The notes beneath the pieces are model-generated. The model had not been told where the DNA came from, ran no database searches, and worked only from the letters and a program-made list of their open reading frames with translations. The translations under genes were made by a program, and so were the position numbers. From Isoetes taiwanensis (Eukaryota > Streptophyta > Lycopodiopsida > Isoetales > Isoetaceae): a stretch of DNA of 64,000 bases. This document shows positions 34,141-45,520 of the stretch, in pieces (position 1 is the first letter of the stretch; every line of letters starts with the position of its first letter). Location of the stretch: assembly GCA_021234155.1 (NCBI GenBank), contig JAJEKV010000021.1, positions 11,903,760-11,967,759 of the forward strand, read 5' to 3'.

Positions 34141-34850
34141 GGCAGAAGCGAAACGCTAAGCTTACATCATTTGGTCAGTTGGGCAGGTTTACACCCCATA
34201 AGCCTTATATGGAAGTGATTCATTGAAGTTAGGTTCATAGCTCATGGACCTGATTTCTTATAAGTAGAGGCTCGTACCTCATGAGCCTTGTACAAAAGCA
34301 TCAGCTTTGTATAGAGAAGCATTGATCCAGCAGCCTATAAATGATAGGCTGTTATCATTTATGAAGCCATTATTTATTCCATACCTACTGATTGCTCATA
34401 AGTAGGCTCGTACCTCATGAGCTTTGTATAGAAAAGCATCAGCCTTGTATAGAAGCAGTGATTCATTCTGTTAGATTGGCTTACGTCTCGAGAAGCATTG
34501 ATCCAGCAGCCTATAAATGATAGGCTGTTATCATTTATGAAGCCATTATTTATTCCATACCTACTGATTGCTCATAAGTAGGCTCGTACCTCATGAGCTT
34601 TTGTATAGAAAAGCATCAGCCTTGTATAGAAGCAGTGATTCATTCTGTTAGATTGGCTTACATCTCGTGAGCCTAGTGCTATTTCTTTTATGAAACCATG
34701 ACAATTATGTTGGGCTTATACCTCATAAGCCTGTTATCTATGTGCAAGGGCATGTGGGTTTATGCCGAGGAGAAATAAAATGCCCTTGAAATTGTTTAAG
34801 AATGAGCTTACCCCTTGTAAGCTCCTAAGTGCAGGTGCCTCTTAAGCTAT
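34141..34850 (+). repeat. Repeat-rich region downstream of TauE, with 176-bp tandem duplication
   Basis: The unit at 34314-34489 is repeated at 34490-34666. Each copy carries a perfect 10-bp-stem, 6-nt-loop hairpin (ATAAATGATA/TATCATTTAT at 34337-34362 and 34513-34538). A motif close to TACCTCATGAGCC recurs roughly eight times between 34200 and 34820, with variants such as CCTCATAAGCC. AATAAA at 34773-34778 could be a poly(A) signal for the TauE gene, which would place these repeats in its 3' UTR. This is not proven. Confidence 0.75.
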
Positions 34851-35160
34851 TAAGTGCACGTGGAATCAAAATGAGTGGAGGTGATTGCATGGGCATTGAT
34901 GATCAGGTGCCCAGGAATGTCCTTTAAGGATAAAGCACCTGTTATTAGTTGCAAAGTAGATAAGCACCTGTTAAGGATAAGCACCTGTTGTTGTTCTTCC
35001 ACCCACTCCCCTTCAATGAACATCCATATTTTGCCCCATGGCCACCCCTTACCCGTCCTTGCCCTGTAATAGCCCACTTTAAGTTGGGAAATTGAATTAG
35101 ATACATGGTCTATTGCTGGGCATTTATGAGCCAATGAATGTTAAGTGTGAGTTGGTGGTT
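34851..35160. other. Intergenic stretch, nothing recognised
   Basis: The only repeat seen is AAGGATAAGCACCTGTT-like at 34928 and 34973. No gene supported. Confidence 0.4.
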
Positions 35161-35314
35161 CATTGGAGAGTTTTGGGTGGTTCATTGAAGGATATTTGGG
35201 CCACGTTTGCCTCTGTCTCACTGTCATCTTCTCTAGATGATTTTTCACTCTGTTCTTCTGCCATATGAGCCCTAGATGTTCCTCCAGTTAGCTTATTGCT
35301 CCATATTTCTCCAG

Positions 35315-36051
35315 GGACGCTGTATATCTACAACGGGATGTGGTTTTTTCGGACATATTTTTGTTGGTTTTTTTGAACATCCCATCAGGCCCCATCCCAT
35401 AGCCATCCGCACATCCATGCGCTCGCGATGGCCATCAGGTAGGGCATCCATAACTCCATCCGGTGGTTTATTCGGACAGGCAAGATCGTTAATCATTATG
35501 GCTTATCCAGACAGGCAAGACCATTAATCATTATGGCTCGTACTGACACCAGACCAGAGTACTACGGGCTGACAAGCATTAAATTCCCTGGATCTGCCCC
35601 ATCCTGTTCGAAAAGAAAGACGCCCCGTTCCCGCCCCCAAACACCCCGTTCCCTGTTCTCCCCTGTTCCCTGTTTATTTGATTTTCAAAACTAATCCTCT
35701 CGATTTGAATTTAAATATCAAAATAATGGTGTATTTGAATTTCAAGACTACTTCAATACTCCAATTCCAAAATAATGGTTTATAAAAATTTCAAAACTAC
35801 TCCAATTCCAAAACAATGGTTTATTTGAATATAAAGCTGGAATGGTCTGGTTGTCAGTACGAGCCATAATGATTAACGGTCTTGCCTGTCTGGATAAACC
35901 ATTGGATGGGGTCATGGATGCCCTACCGGATGGCCATCGCAGGTGCATGGATGTGCGGATGGCTATGGAATGGGGCCTGATGGGATGTCCGAAGAAACCA
36001 CCGGAAATATGTCCGAAAAAACCACATCCCGTTGTAGATATACGGGCATCC
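35315..36051. mobile_element. Mutator-like inverted-repeat element (MITE), 737 bp, 9-bp target duplication
   Basis: The left arm (35315-about 35556) and right arm (about 35844-36051) are inverted repeats of roughly 210-240 bp. They begin GGACGCTGTATATCTACAAC and, read inward from the right, GGATGCCCGTATATCTAC. Flanking 9-mers TTTCTCCAG (35306-35314) and TTTTTCCAG (36052-36060) match at 8 of 9 positions. Long inverted repeats with a 9-bp duplication fit Mutator-like elements. The left arm contains a further internal duplication of about 37 bp (ACAGGCAAGA... at 35476 and 35511). No transposase is present. Confidence 0.85.
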
Positions 36052-36060
36052 TTTTTCCAG

Positions 36061-36662
36061 ATTTGGCTTGATTGCCTTTATCTTTCTTACCCTTTTCTTT
36101 TTCTCCGGCATTTTTGTTCCCATCGTCCTTCTTTGGCTCCCAATAAGTTCTTGCAATATGACCTCTCGTCCCACAATTCCAGCACTCAAATGCTTCTTTC
36201 TTGTTTGATTTTACCTTGGCCACAAATACTGAATCCTCTTATCTTTTCTTATTAGGTGAGATGCATGTAGCACAGCTCCAATTACTGTGTCACTATTAAG
36301 CTTCCCGGGTTGACAGCCCATTGCCTGCTTGATTGAATCATAACTGCTGGGAAGGCTTGCTAAGATAGCCATAGCCAAATCTTCATCACTAATGGTGTGA
36401 TTCAATGCTGCTAACTGATCAGATAGACTCTCCATGTTGCTAATGTGATCAATAGGATCATCCCCATCCTTCATTTTTGCACTAAAGAAGTTTTGCAACA
36501 GAAACAATTTCTGTGATGTGTTATGAGTCTTGAATGCCTTCTTGAGACATTCCCATCCTTCTTTGGCTGAATTCTTCAACCTTACTAATGGAATTTGTCC
36601 ATCTTCCAAAACCACACTGTTGCATTGATACGATCAAGCTTCTCAAGACTCTTCAAATCCAT
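36061..36662 (-). pseudogene. Copia gag (UBN2-type) with CCHC knuckle
   Basis: The frame starts MDLKSLEKLDRINA at 36662 and shifts once. It then reads AKEGWECLKKAFKTHNTSQ, KLFLLQNFFSAKMKDGDDPI, DHISNMESLSDQLAALNH and DLAMAILASLPSSYDSIKQA, the conserved core of copia gag. AFECWNCGTRGHIARTYW is a CCHC zinc knuckle whose last cysteine has become tyrosine. Gag builds the virus-like particle. The frameshift near the start, the lost Cys and the MITE insertion 10 bp beyond the knuckle-region frame mark it as dead. Confidence 0.9.
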
Positions 36663-36727
36663 TTGGAGTTCGCCGTTGTAGCCAAAACAAACTCTCCTCT
36701 GATTACTTTAATCCTGCTTGTTTCCAA

Positions 36728-36739
36728 GCTCTGATACCA
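36728..36739 (-). promoter_or_regulatory. Retrotransposon primer-binding site (initiator tRNA-Met)
   Basis: The minus strand reads TGGTATCAGAGC, the exact complement of the 3' end of plant initiator tRNA-Met, directly next to TG/CA LTR termini at 36740. It primes minus-strand cDNA synthesis of the copia element. Confidence 0.92.
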
Positions 36740-38129
36740 TGAAACAATTTACAGTCCCACAAGACACCGCAAAGACATACGAATTGCAAGAATCAGATGG
36801 ATCCAATTTGGCATCCACTCTCTATTAATATACAGATATTTACCATCAAGAAGCTAAAATTAGTTGTAACCATAATCTGGTTTTTTTAACGTCTACTTTC
36901 TTTAAAAGCAGAATAATATCCTTTTACTATTTTAACAGAGATCCATTATGATTTGTTTCTTGCTCTGATTTCAAGTTTAGGAGCACTGAATTGCAATGCG
37001 AATGGTCTTCACGCAAATGCCCTTGCTTTGCTTACATGGCAAAGCTCCCAGAACTGGGTTCTACGGTAATGGGGATGCACCCTTACCTCATGGAAACAAC
37101 CACTAAAAAACGTCCTGCCTTGGGTGCAGATAGAACAATCTCATGGAAATGCACTCTAACGCTTTGTTTTTTATGTCTATTTTGACCGTTCTAGATTCTT
37201 TGACCGTTTTTGGTCGTTCTAGAGGTCTCTTTTCAATCTTTCATCAAAGAGCTCTCTTCCATCTGTAGAAAATCGCTTCTCAATCAAAATGGCATAAAAA
37301 GGCCCCTCTTCTAGATTTCTGTATGCTCTTAGGACGGAACCACCACCATAACTAGCAGGCACTTTATCCTTGTAAAAAGGAGGATCACTTCCTGGGCACT
37401 CCACTTAATTTGAGCCCACTAAGAGCATAAGAGCGCCGATGCACTTGCACTTTGGGAGCTTTTTGGAACATTCTTAAACAATTTCAAGGGCATTTCTGCT
37501 TGGCATAAACTCACATGCCCTTCCACAAACCCGGCTCTGAATTCAGCGATTCGGAAGTCCTCGCGCACTTCCGAGTTTTTTGAAGTTGCTTTCGCCACGA
37601 AGGACGAAATAAGGCTGGAGAAGAGATAATGCGACCAATTTCTTTTTTTGTCGCTACTTGTCATGAAGCAAAGGCAAGGCGACATAACAGACTAATGGGG
37701 ATGCACTCTAAGGCTCGTGACTGTGTATATAGAAAACTCCTGCCGATGCGGCACAACAGATAGGCATCCATTCTATGCCACGTGGCTCCAATCCAACAGT
37801 CGGAGCAAAGAAGTCAAGTTAAAAACATAATGTTAGTAGATGAATTTTCTTCAAAATGGAAGTGTGGAAAAAAATGCCACATGGCAGCATAAGGCTAGAT
37901 GCGAGGGGCAGAATGGCGCCTATCTTGTTTATGTTGGCATAAACTGTAACAATGAAGCAACTTATCGTTTATTCAAGAACAAGCCGGTGGAAGATCATGC
38001 GAAAGTTTGATGCAAGCGCATCTAATCGGGCAACAGCCTAACCAAGGTTGCCCAGAAGGGTAGCCCCCCTTTTGGAAGCCTAGGACATTTCCTGGGTCAC
38101 GTATGCACCAAGGTCGAATCAGATAGAGC
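36740..38129. other. Copia LTR start, then unassigned sequence
   Basis: The LTR of the copia element begins at 36740, but its far end was not found. Beyond about 37.2 kb, short open frames (37219-37404 and 37419-37685 minus) carry no recognised domain. The phrase TAATGGGGATGCAC occurs at about 37066 and 37692, hinting at a local repeat. No gene is supported. Confidence 0.35.
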
Positions 38130-38599
38130 ATGGAAATTGTTTTTGGTGTGCCCCGGCTTCCAAGTCGAGGGTGTTTTTGGGCTCAAGATCATCGGCTCTT
38201 ACTCTCCTTAATTTCGGTCAAAATTTTTATTTTTTGGGTTCGCATGGGTTCGCTGGGAATATGCTTTTTTGTTTATGGGTTTTTGTTTCAACATCGAATG
38301 GGAGCCATTGATCGGCATAATATTCTTGGTATTGTGCGAGATCCACGGCTATTAACATTGTGGCAAAAAACCAGCATGCCATTTCCTATCGTCTCGATTG
38401 ACTCATGCATTTATACAAGACATGGCTAAGACAAGCGGGCCATTGCAAAAAAAATTAAGAGCAAGGCCAACAGTGTGTATCCAAACTGTGCAGGAATCAT
38501 CTAGGCAATGGAATGATTTGCACAAAGGATCCTACACCATAAAAAAAAAAAGGGAGACACGACTTGCTCTACCCTTGTTCAACTCTTCGAATCTAGATA
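38130..38599. other. Open frame without recognisable features
   Basis: A plus-strand frame (38130-38429) is hydrophobic in the middle but matches nothing I know. An A12 run lies near 38540. Probably non-coding. Confidence 0.25.
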
Positions 38600-38975
38600 C
38601 CTGCGCCTTGATGCCCTTGTTCAGCCCGTCAAATACGCCTTGTTGCCCTCGTTCAGCCCTTGTGCCCTTCGCAATCCTCCTTTTAGCACTACAACATTCA
38701 GACTATAGCATTCAGAGAGCCTTAAATCTGACCTGAATGCCCCTGAACCTCGCTTGGATCTGGCCTGAATATGTTTCAACCGACGACAGCGGCATGCAAC
38801 TGCGACTTGTCTGCTTAAGAAACATGCCCATATGTGCAGCCCTTTCCTAGTGGACTCAGACCACCAGCCCCTATTCGTGCATATACGTTGGCAGGCTCCC
38901 CGTGCATCCATTGCCTCAATACCCCAGGTGCCTCGGCTGTGCCTGGACTACGATCGTGCAGGGACCTATGTTTAG

Positions 38976-40306
38976 ATGCTTGAGCATGATCTGGCGGGAC
39001 TACTGCAACTCTTCACACTTCAGCAGCAACCTGTTCAACTGACTCGCCTGCTTCTGACAGCTGCTGAAAGATGCTTTGGGAGAGGCCACTCACGGAGAAC
39101 CTCGGGCGATACCACCTTCCCCTGCAACAGACGGTTCGATGATGAGTGTCGGGAGATCAAACGCGAACTCCGGTAAGTCACTGATCCCACCTCCTGCCCA
39201 CAGGCTATCAGTCAATACCGCTCCTTCCTGAAGAACAAGAAAGCCAGATACCTCGCAGAGCACCAGCAAAAGATGTTTGATCTCCTGGATCAGCATCCCA
39301 AGGCATTCTGGAGAAAGGTATTGAGCAAGGCTATACAGCCCACAGGGAACATCACCTCGGAGCAATAGGTATAGTACTTGCAACAGCTTTACAATCCGCT
39401 TGGGGGGCCAGGCACCAGTACCTCCACAGATGGGCCTGGCTCTAGTCATCATAGAGGGGGGTGTCATCATGGGCCTGCGACGGCTAGCTAATGCGAAGGC
39501 AGCAGATTTAGATGGCATGTAGGCGAAACTTCTGAAATGGGCTGGACCTCCACTAGTGCATGTCCTCACGGCACTATTCAATAAAGCATTGCAAGAAGGC
39601 TTTCCTCCGCAGTGGACCACTAGTAGAGTTGTGCCCATATACAAGGCAGGGGACCCTCAATGCCCAGCCAACTATTGCACTATTATGGTCAGCTCTCTCT
39701 TTGCAAAACTGTTGGCTGGCATCCTTGAGTAGCGGTTGACAATATGGGCAGAAAAGGCAGATGTATGAGCTCTCACACAAGCAGGCTTTCGGCCCAGGCA
39801 TTCCACCATTGATCATATCTTCACTCTGCGCATACTAAATGAGGATAGCAGGAATCGCCGGCACATATACTGTTGTTTCGTGGATTTTGCAAAAGCTTTT
39901 GACACAGTGCCCTGGGACAAGTTATGGGACATATTGCGCAGTAGGGGACCCCCCCTTTACTTGCAGAATGCAATATACAGGCTATATGAGACATGCTCAG
40001 GCCGTATCACATCATCAGGACAGCCGGCAATCAGTATATTAGAGTATGTCAGGGTTGCCCCCTCTCCCCCACACTTTTTGGCCTATACATTGACCAGCTG
40101 GAAGATTGGTTTTCTGAGCACGGAGGTGCGGGCGCCCATCTCATGCATCACACAATATGGCAACTCACAACTCATATATGCTGACGATGTCAACCTCCTG
40201 GCCTATACTCCAGAGGATATGCAACGTCATCTGGATGCTCTTGACGCTTTTTATCGATTCACTGGCATGCGAGTTAACTTGGCCAAAACTAAGGTGCTAC
40301 TAGTTT
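38976..40306 (+). pseudogene. LINE-B linker and reverse transcriptase
   Basis: Segments read, in shifting frames: RSFLKNKKARYLAEHQQKMF, MDFAKAFDTVPWDKLWDILR, GCPLSPTLFGLYIDQLEDWF and QLIYADDVNLLAYTPEDMQR (YADD active site near 40180), then GMRVNLAKTKVLLV just before the inserted LTR. The RT palm is complete in outline and retains YADD, where LINE-A has YVDD. Frameshifts around 39.2-39.9 and 40.03 kb and in-frame stops break it. Confidence 0.9.
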
Positions 40307-42652
40307 TGTAACGGACCTAGGATTTTGAGGTATATTGTGGAATTATTTTATTAAAGGATGCAAAGGAATATTAATCAAAATATCACGCATGCAGAGAAAT
40401 ATGTCGTATATGTAGAGATTATACGGATGGAATACTGGTGGTTAAAAATAAATATAAATACAGAGAAAAGCATTTGGAAAAAGATTGATTGCAGAGGGAT
40501 TGCTGAAGGAGCGAATTGCGTGCAGAGCTTTGGGAGCGTGTTGGAGCGCAGAAGAAGCAAGCGGGATTCCAGGTGGGGATCAAGCCTTACACCTGGGGTT
40601 TTCTAGCGTAGCAAAATTGTGTTGATACAGTAGGATTGTTCAAGAACTTGGCATGGATTTAGAGTAAATTGTAAGTGCGTGGATATGAATTAACTTGCAT
40701 GATTGTATATGTAAGTATTTTTTTGATTGCATATAAAAAGCTTGCAAAAGCATCATAGATCTAATGATTTCTAGGGAGTTGATCATTTAAACCATGCCAG
40801 AAGTGATTGGAATAGCAGATTAGAACCTGAGGGCTGGATTAAGATAAAAGTATGGCAGAAATCAGAAGTTTCTCTTGCATGCTGCTGTTTGCATAGCATG
40901 AACCTGATGAATTGTAATGATCAGAAAGCATGAAAAGTTACATGAAAATGGATTTGAATTGAAGTGATGAGTTCAGAACTGGCAAAGACTGCAGTATTTT
41001 TCTTGAGTGCTGCTGGAATAACGGCGTGATCTTGCCGATTTGGCATGCTGCAAAAGCATGTGAATCGCCCTGGAATGGACCGATTTGAGCCTTAGGAAAT
41101 GGAGAGAGGATACAGAATTAGGAAGATTGGATTAAGATCTGGCTGGGAATGATATGATCTTGGTGGCCCGGAACTGGCCTGTAACCATCAGATTTGCATC
41201 ATAAACTGGCCGAAATGGCAAGAAATCTTCCTTGCCAGCAAATTCGGGAAGCCTTGTGTGATCTTCATGTAGATTCAGTGGCCTGGAGGCCAAATCCGGC
41301 AGATGCAGGCCGGAACCGTGACCTGTTAACGCAGTTAGGGTTAGGTCAAGAAAAAATGTTAACAATTGATTAATTGTTAGTAAAGTAGCAATAAAATAAG
41401 TTAAAGGTTAAGCTAAGGCTATGAGTTAAAGAAATATATCAAGGATTAGCTGGAAAAGGAGTTGGCTCGGAATTTATGGAGGCCTAAGTCAAGGGGGAGT
41501 TTATGCTAAAGGATATACGTAATTTACGATTACGATATAAGTAGTCTTAAAAAAATTAGCTAGCTATATATTTAACCTTTGGAATTAGTTAAATTTAGAA
41601 CGCACAAGTGTTATGTAGAAGGAAGTTCGTAATGAAAGCATAACCATAGTTGAATGCTATAGATTAAACATCATTAAAGCCTTAAATATAGATATTAACC
41701 TTGTTATTAGTGAATCTTGGGAAGGCGTAGACATTTATCTTTTATTTAATAATGATAGCTGCATGTGGCATTATAGAGGTTATTTTAATTATTGAATCAT
41801 GGTTGGGCTTTCTCTTGCTATATGAAGTATGTATTATGGAATTTACTTGATGTAAGCTTGTTAAGGCATGGGTCATAATGATGGAAATTTCACGGTTTTG
41901 CACAGTGCTATGTAAATGGTATTATCTGAACATCGGGCGTTGGTACCGTATGGTACAATGTCATGCACAGTAAGTGGTCCTCCAATGCTGGACGCAGCGT
42001 GGATGGGTGTGTACACACGTGGTTACCCCGCCTCTATGTCACTGGCCTGATCAGCCGAGTTGACCTTGCTCAGACCCGTTGCGATGTTGATGCTATGGTT
42101 GCTTGGCTAGTGTATATGTGTTTTTTCTAATGTTGGAATCAAGTTGCAATGGTTGTGCTTAGTATAATTATGCATTGTGATTATGTTGGTTGGACTAGTA
42201 ACTTGGATTGCAGGGGCGAGATTACGGTAAGGCTAAGTTATTGTCTAAGTTAATGCTTGTGGTAATTGATGCTTGATATATTCTAAATCCCCGATCCCCA
42301 CTTAGTCCGCGTGACTAACCCCGTGGTTAATGGTGTAAGCAGAGGTGCGAGATGCTCCAGAAAGTAGCCAAGCTTCGGAGAAGTGTGTGGATTTATATTT
42401 GATTAATATAACCATTATTATTATGGATCGGCTTAAACTATAGTTATTTGTAAACTTTGGTTGTTGTGTGGGATTTTTGCCGGGCAATGGCAAGTATAGA
42501 ATTTTTGGGACCTTAGAGCATGTATAAAGATTAAATTCTTTACCTAAGTATGCTTGTATCAATTTCTTGAGTTGCAGAGGTTAAGTAGATCCAACGGTAG
42601 AGATCGATGGGATCTCCAGTTACCGAGAGGTTAACTGGCCAGGCCCATCACA
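40307..42652. mobile_element. Solo LTR, 2346 bp, with perfect 5-bp target duplication
   Basis: The insert starts TGTAACGGACC and ends CCCATCACA (TG..CA termini). AGTTT lies on both sides (40302-40306 and 42653-42657). No second LTR, primer site or pol domain is inside, so this is a solo LTR produced by LTR-LTR recombination, or a very small non-autonomous element. TATAAAAAGC at 40733 could be its TATA box. Length and termini fit a large gypsy-type LTR. Confidence 0.88.
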
Positions 42653-42657
42653 AGTTT

Positions 42658-43349
42658 CGTCATCCCGTCAGCCAAGGCTTCCCTCATTCACTTACCATGG
42701 ACAAGATGTCGAGGTGGCTCCGACCTACAAGTACTTGGGGATCGAGTTCTCTACTATCACCCACTGGGATGCTACCATCAGGTTGCGAGTCATGGTGGGT
42801 TGAAAAGCACTACATGCCATGCAGAACAACAGCCACAAGGCAGAGTTATAAGCCTGGGGCCACCAGTCACACTTGTTTAGGGCCTTGGTCGAGCCGGTCC
42901 TCCTGTATGGGGCAGAAGTGTGGGGTCCGGTGATATCCCTCACTACCTGGAATGATCTCGAGCATGTGCAAAAGCCTTCTTAGTACGAGCTCTTGGGGTA
43001 AAGTCCACAGTTTCATACCAGATCCTACTCCAGGAGACAGGTTTTCTATCCCTTTAACGGGCTGCATTGGAATGCAATATTATTTACTTTCAGAAGGTGG
43101 TCGCTATGACTGATACACGTTTGCCCAATCTTAATGGGTCCCCAATGCCTCAAAGCCTACTGTAAGGATAAGCAAGCTCAGTGGTTCTCACGTTGGGGTG
43201 TACAAGCAAATAGATGCGTACAAGTACGGACAAAGAAAAATCACAATGCACTAAAGCTGTACCTAGATGCTACTTTCCTTCGCAAGCTCTGGGATGCAGA
43301 TGTTCAGATCTTTAATGCTGAGGACAACATTATTCTAAGGGGGGTAATA
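42658..43349 (+). pseudogene. LINE-B post-RT segment
   Basis: Resuming after the solo LTR: FTYHGQDVEVAPTYKYLGIE, LVEPVLLYGAEVWGPVISLT, TWNDLEHVQKPS, then KAYCKDKQAQWFSRWGVQAN and LDATFLRKLWDADVQIFNAE. It extends further than the LINE-A copy and stops where the LTR at 43350 begins. Confidence 0.88.
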
Positions 43350-44818
43350 TGTGACGTTCCATGTAAGTATACGGTGTACGTATACCTAACCTGACACGTC
43401 ACCACGGTATAGAGACCATTGGAGACTAACCTAAATAACCTAAATAGATTAGGTAATGGTATTAATTAGTCAAAACAGGCTAATTAGAGTGTGCCACCTG
43501 GCCTAACTCGATTGGCCAGGTGCAGTTTGCCATTTTTGGGTGGCAAATTGAGCTCCCAGCCCAATTTTGCCCCAAATTCGAGTTTAGAAAGAGCAGAGGG
43601 AGAAAGGAGCTGCTGCAGCCTAACACCTGACCAGTTCTATGGTGAGAGACACAGGTCCAGCCAAGACACAGATCAGTCTTTAGGTAGTTGTGTGCTATTC
43701 TAACCCTTGTTTGAGTAGATGGATGATTAGATTCTATTTTATGATCTACTTATGATGAGGATGGATGTATGTATTTGATTCTGTCTTCTCTTTCTGTTCC
43801 TCCTGTGTTGTATAGGGTTAAGGGGGGTAGAGACCTGAAAGCTATCTAGATTTAGTGATGTTCCTAGCTAGAACCTCTTGAATCCCAGCATATGCAGCCT
43901 GTGCACAAGAGCCCACCTGGCTGTAGATCCTATGATGTGATTCAGCACTAAACAATAAGTATGATAAAGAATAGGGGGTGGGGTCTTGCCTAGCACGGCT
44001 ACAAGACTCCTATAGTGTGCTAGGTTTATAGCCAGTCACGGTGAGGGCCAGGTATGGGTCTGACCCTGGGTCGCAGGTGGCGTGCCAAATGTATGTGGGC
44101 ACCCTGGACTCGAAGGGCAGGTGAGCCGGCCTTTAGATTTAGGGGAGTAAGTCGAGTATGAATGCCGGGGTCGCTGATGTGGCACGTGTTCTCTAGCACA
44201 CCCAGGGACCCATCATTCTCAGGGAGGGGACGCCTCTATGACCTGCCTCATCGGACCAGGGAGATATAACCCGGAGTAGTTCCACAGGGTGATTCCATGG
44301 GATTGCGTCTCCGGAGGGCTACAATCACGCCATAGCATATTTCAGCCTATCTGCAAAGTGTGCACAGGAGGGGCGGATGGAGTGGACTACTCTAGCCATT
44401 GTTCTATGCCAGCCAACGCCATTGTTATGATTCTGTCTGTTGTTGTCCGGGGGCCTTGACTGTCAGTCAACCCCCATGAGTCTGAGCTGGGGTGGACCCC
44501 TTATTTATGGTGCATTTTCTTGTGATGTTGGTATTCTGTTGTCTTGGTTCTGATGATGATGGGTCACCCTTCGTGGTGGTATACTGTTTACTTGCGTTAT
44601 TGCCAGGTGCGAACATTGTATGTACGCTTCCGCCATATATGATTCCCATAGAAGGCGTCGGACGAATGACACCTCCGTGGTATTCGCCCGGACACTTGGC
44701 CATCACAAGTGGTCCGAGCCAGCCAGAGGGCCTTTCCATGGTGATCTAGTCGCCATGGAAGAGGGGATTTCCCGTATCTGTACGATGGGGGCATCGTATG
44801 GAGTCGGGGAGCATCACA
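43350..44818 (+). mobile_element. LTR of a large non-autonomous-looking retroelement
   Basis: The segment begins TGTGACGTTCC and ends GCATCACA (TG..CA) at 44818. After one base the primer-binding site TGGTATCAGAAC starts. This is the structure of a 5' LTR (1469 bp) with adjacent primer site, oriented plus. It interrupts LINE-B. I found no second copy of this LTR in the remaining window, so the 3' LTR is absent, beyond the window or too diverged to see. Confidence 0.82.
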
Positions 44819-44819
44819 A

Positions 44820-44834
44820 TGGTATCAGAACATG
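44820..44834 (+). promoter_or_regulatory. Primer-binding site (initiator tRNA-Met type)
   Basis: TGGTATCAGAACATG matches the plant iMet-type primer site TGGTATCAGAGC at 11 of 12 positions and lies one base after the CA end of the LTR. Confidence 0.85.
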
Positions 44835-45040
44835 ATTTTGGTGGGCCAGATCATTGCACTGGCCATGTTCTAACTCGATAGAACGTTAAGTAGTTGGGGA
44901 CTCTAACATATGAAAATTCCTTAGAACCCTGTAGTTAGAATGTACGAGGCTCAAATTTGTGCTAACAGTGTGGTTGTGAGGGAAAATTTGAAGGTAAGAC
45001 TGTATTGAGTTTTGGCAGGAAATGGTCTCTCTTTTCCAAA

Positions 45041-45100
45041 GGCCATAACTTTCTCTAGGAAGCTCGGATTGGCCATAACTTTCTCTAGGAAGCTCGGATT
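45041..45100 (+). repeat. Perfect two-copy 30-bp tandem repeat
   Basis: GGCCATAACTTTCTCTAGGA followed by AGCTCGGATT occurs twice, back to back, in the untranslated leader of the LTR element. Confidence 0.95.
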
Positions 45101-45520
45101 GGAGAAATTCTTGTTCCATTGCATCAGGGAACCCCAAATTAGCTTAGAACACCTTTCAATAGAATCAAAAGCATCACTAGAAGGCCTAGAACCCTAAATC
45201 GGCGCACTTGTCTAAATAGCATTTTCTTTTTTGATTCGAAGCATCCAAAAATCCAAGTGCGCCAGTTTGACCCGCGCGTTGACTTTTTAAAAAAAAAAAA
45301 AAAGTTTAAGGGGCATTAAAAACTAACAGACGTTTAAGTGGCCTTTTATTGTTTCCCTTTTTGTACTAGTCACCCCTACAGTCGCCTCCGCCCGCCATAG
45401 CCGCCGGAATAACCACCCTCGCCATAGCCATTGCACCTGCTTGCTCCACCATGGCTGGCTTTGTATGCTACCTTGCCGCCCTTCGCCCCGTTCTACCTAC
45501 TACTCCACCTGTGTTAAACC

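Larger units (their letters stand above)
35160..36740 (-). mobile_element. Ty1/copia fragment (gag plus primer site), split by a MITE
   Basis: On the minus strand the order is LTR edge (36740), primer-binding site (36739-36728), gag start at 36662, capsid-like gag, zinc knuckle (about 36185-36145), then an inserted inverted-repeat element (36051-35315). An open continuation follows at about 35305-35170 with an acidic stretch (AHMAEEQSEKSSREDDSETE). Protease, integrase, RT and RNase H are absent, so the element is truncated on the pol side near 35160. Confidence 0.85.
38600..43349 (+). mobile_element. LINE-B, 5'-truncated LINE of the LINE-A family, twice interrupted
   Basis: Plus-strand ORF2 remnants run from the end of the endonuclease and linker (38976: AGLLQLFTLQQQPVQLTRLL) through the RT (39500-40306) to the post-RT segment (42658-43349). 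A 2346-bp solo LTR (40307-42652) sits in the RT frame, and another LTR begins at 43350. Removing the solo LTR leaves the RT reading on in frame, as LINE-A does at the same place. Several stops and shifts outside that site show it was already decayed. Confidence 0.9.

Noticed and set aside
43491-43703. Open frame in the LTR at 43.35-44.8 kb
   Set aside because: Lies within an LTR defined by TG..CA ends and primer site; no recognisable domain.
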